DNA of 22,583 nucleotides from Dehalococcoidia bacterium (GTDB taxonomy: Bacteria; Chloroflexota; Dehalococcoidia; UBA3495): NCBI GenBank assembly GCA_030753265.1, contig JASMCQ010000026.1:1-22583 (forward strand), in the 5' to 3' direction. The notes under the pieces are model-generated. The model searched no databases. It was not told where the DNA came from and saw only the letters and a list, made by a program, of their open reading frames with translations. The translations under genes were made by a program, and so were the position numbers. Shown piece by piece: positions 21,042 through 22,583 of this stretch (within the stretch, counting starts at the first letter, position 1; each line of letters begins with the position of its first letter).

Positions 21042-22583
21042 TTAGCTCTTTGGGCGGAACAGCCGCGACAGGAATGACCCGCTGGCCTTCCCGTAGTCGT
21101 CCGGTATCGGCGACGCATCTTCTGATCCCCGATCCTGTGATCCCCGATCCTGGAGCCCCGCTTCCGAGTACTCGTCGTCGAGCGCCGTGGCTACCGGCGC
21201 CGGTTCTTCAGCCCGTGATTCAGGCTGCGGGGTTTCGTCCGCCGGCTGCCAGCGGGATTTCAGAACCTGTTGCACCACGAGATTGCTTCGGTCCAGGTTG
21301 AAGGTACGCCGCCGGCGGTGATGGCCGGAGGCCTCGTCCCGCCAGGAGTGCCAGCCCCGTTGGAACAGGCTGCCGTTGCTCAGCTCTCGAAGCATCTTGC
21401 TCACGTAGGTACGGGAATACACCTGAGCCCAGCGCTGGGTGATCTCCTCGTGTTCCGCCTCCAGCCCTTGTTCCAGCGCCTGGCAGGCCTCCCCCGCCAG
21501 GTAATTGAAGGCCACGTGGCTGATGCCTTCCCGGTTCTCCAGCGTATCGGCCATCACGATCAAATCGGCAACCCGTTCGGCGTCCAGCCCGTCGCCGGGC
21601 CCTTCCGGCAACTGCAGGCCCCCGAGGGTGTCGGACAAGGCCGATGCGGACTCCACGGACCCGCTGGCGGGAGGTTCCTGGACCGCCTCGGAGGCGATTA
21701 CCGAAGCCACCTCAGGTTCGGGTTCGGGTTCAGGTTCGGATTCAAGTGCAGGGTCGGGGCCGGGTTCGGGTTCGGGTGCCTCCTCCGCCTCGCTGAGGGC
21801 GGGGTCCGGCACGTCATCAGGCTTGGCTTTCCGGGAGAACCTGCCCCAGCGCCCCCGTCGTCTCGTAGGAGCGGCAACTTCCTTGGGTTCTTCCGGCGCC
21901 TCGTCTTGGGGTTCCTCGATCGTACCGTCGGCTGGGACCGGCTCGTCGGCCATGGTTGCCCAGTCCACCAGCCCCGCGGTCGTGAGCTTGACGTTCCCCT
22001 CCTGAGCCACCCGCGCCATCAGCTTCTTGAATCCGGAATACCCCAGCTTCTTTTCGTCGAAGCCCGGGAAGCGGCGCATCAGCCGCTGCTTGATGGAGGT
22101 CAACAGGGGCGTGCCGCCGGCCTGCCGCTCGCTTCGGACAATCTCCTCGATCTCCCGGATGACCGCATCCAACTCCGGCCGGTTGCCGCCATCGCGGGAC
22201 GGGCCCCGGCCGTCGCCCACGGGTTCGGGGGCGGGGGTGGGCTCGACGGGAGTGACCGGGTCGACGTCCACATCGTAAAGAATCAGACCGTCCACGTTGT
22301 CGGCCAGCCGGCGGGAGGTGGCCCAGGAAACCCCGATTATGACCACCCGTTTGCCCATGGTGCGCAGGGTGTTGACCACGTGGATGAAGTCGGAGTCGCC
22401 GGACACCAGCACGTAGGTGCCGATGTTGGGGTAGGAGTGGGCGCACTCGATGCAGTCGGCGGTCATCTTTACGTCGACGCTGTTTTTCACCGGGTAGTTG
22501 CGTCTCGGCTCGGACGACGTGGCGCCCGCAGGGGGCAGCCGGGTGGGCACGTAGACCGGCTCGATGCCGGCCGCGTAGAGGGC
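21042..22583 (-). CDS. NYN-domain protein with LOTUS/OST-HTH domain (5' end outside window)
   Basis: At least 513 residues; the frame is open to the window edge, so the true start lies beyond it. The visible N-terminal part is the second half of a NYN (PIN-like) nuclease domain: SVDVKMTADCI, then YVLVSGDSDF and GKRVVIIG, with Asp residues of the predicted metal site. A LOTUS/OST-HTH RNA-binding domain follows (LDAVIREIEEIVRSE to AGLVDWA). Next come a long Pro/Glu-rich linker and a second conserved helical region (DAERVADLIVMADT to RWAQVYSRTYVSKM). The pairing implies an RNA-directed role, as in LabA/limkain-type proteins. A 15-bp direct repeat (21123-21152) and a TTCGGG-like tandem (21714-21778) expand the linkers. 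Confidence 0.85.
   Translation of the reverse strand, partial: ALYAAGIEPVYVPTRLPPAGATSSEPRRNYPVKNSVDVKMTADCIECAHSYPNIGTYVLVSGDSDFIHVVNTLRTMGKRVVIIGVSWATSRRLADNVDGLILYDVDVDPVTPVEPTPAPEPVGDGRGPSRDGGNRPELDAVIREIEEIVRSERQAGGTPLLTSIKQRLMRRFPGFDEKKLGYSGFKKLMARVAQEGNVKLTTAGLVDWATMADEPVPADGTIEEPQDEAPEEPKEVAAPTRRRGRWGRFSRKAKPDDVPDPALSEAEEAPEPEPGPDPALESEPEPEPEPEVASVIASEAVQEPPASGSVESASALSDTLGGLQLPEGPGDGLDAERVADLIVMADTLENREGISHVAFNYLAGEACQALEQGLEAEHEEITQRWAQVYSRTYVSKMLRELSNGSLFQRGWHSWRDEASGHHRRRRTFNLDRSNLVVQQVLKSRWQPADETPQPESRAEEPAPVATALDDEYSEAGLQDRGSQDRGSEDASPIPDDYGKASGSFLSRLFRPKS
21123..21152 (-). repeat. Perfect 15-bp tandem duplication
   Basis: TGATCCCCGATCCTG occurs twice in direct succession. It encodes QDRGS twice in the C-terminal tail of the NYN-LOTUS protein and keeps the frame. 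Confidence 0.85.
21714..21778 (-). repeat. Hexameric tandem repeat encoding a Pro-Glu linker
   Basis: Six-base units close to GGTTCG on the plus strand are repeated about ten times with drift. On the coding strand they encode alternating Pro and Glu. This is a length-variable low-complexity linker rather than a folded domain. Confidence 0.7.

Overview
The window is GC-rich bacterial DNA packed with housekeeping and conserved genes on both strands. Short GC-rich intergenic gaps, frequent GTG/TTG starts, and the mix of a TPP-dependent acetolactate-synthase-like enzyme, a HEAT-repeat protein, a small-type PurL and a NYN/LOTUS protein suggest a member of the Chloroflexota (Dehalococcoidia/SAR202-like). 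This is an inference from gene content; no 16S or marker search could be run. I see no CRISPR array, no transposase and no phage genes.

Layout. Positions 1-490: two minus-strand tRNA genes (Arg-CCT, Ala-CGC, both with encoded CCA) behind a good promoter and two perfect 18-bp palindromes. 491-2765 (minus): a small cupin protein, a 500-bp gap, a multi-pass membrane protein split over two frames at a slippery heptamer, and RadC. 2812-5740 (minus): a TPP-dependent enzyme with a promoter and a leader that can fold as a three-way junction, preceded by a HEAT-repeat protein. 6136-9006 (minus): a compact metF-acpS-nnrDE operon. 9268-9437 (plus): an extended -10 promoter whose predicted start coincides with a 156-nt segment closed by two nested perfect 9-bp stems, a candidate structured RNA ahead of a UPF0235 gene. 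9977-10423: a DUSP23-like phosphatase. 10570-11298: a divergent pair, a 56-residue zinc ribbon (minus) and a JAMM-type M67 peptidase (plus). 11414-13840: a large lipoprotein with an HExxH motif. 13779-15987 (minus): leuB and a CaCA-family cation exchanger, behind a long hairpin-rich leader. 16458-16551: a near-palindromic intergenic repeat. 16674-20989 (plus): an unrecognised protein, recF and purL (the last two overlapping). 21042-22583 (minus): a NYN-LOTUS protein running off the window edge.

How the genes fit together. The metF-acpS-nnrDE block joins folate-linked one-carbon metabolism, acyl-carrier-protein activation and repair of damaged NAD(P)H. LeuB and PurL belong to leucine and purine synthesis. 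RadC and RecF are DNA-repair-associated. None of these forms an obvious new multi-gene system. The most unexplained items are the structured RNA candidate at 9282-9437, the three-way-junction leader at 4536-4603, the slippery-site frameshift at 1614-1620 and the HExxH lipoprotein.
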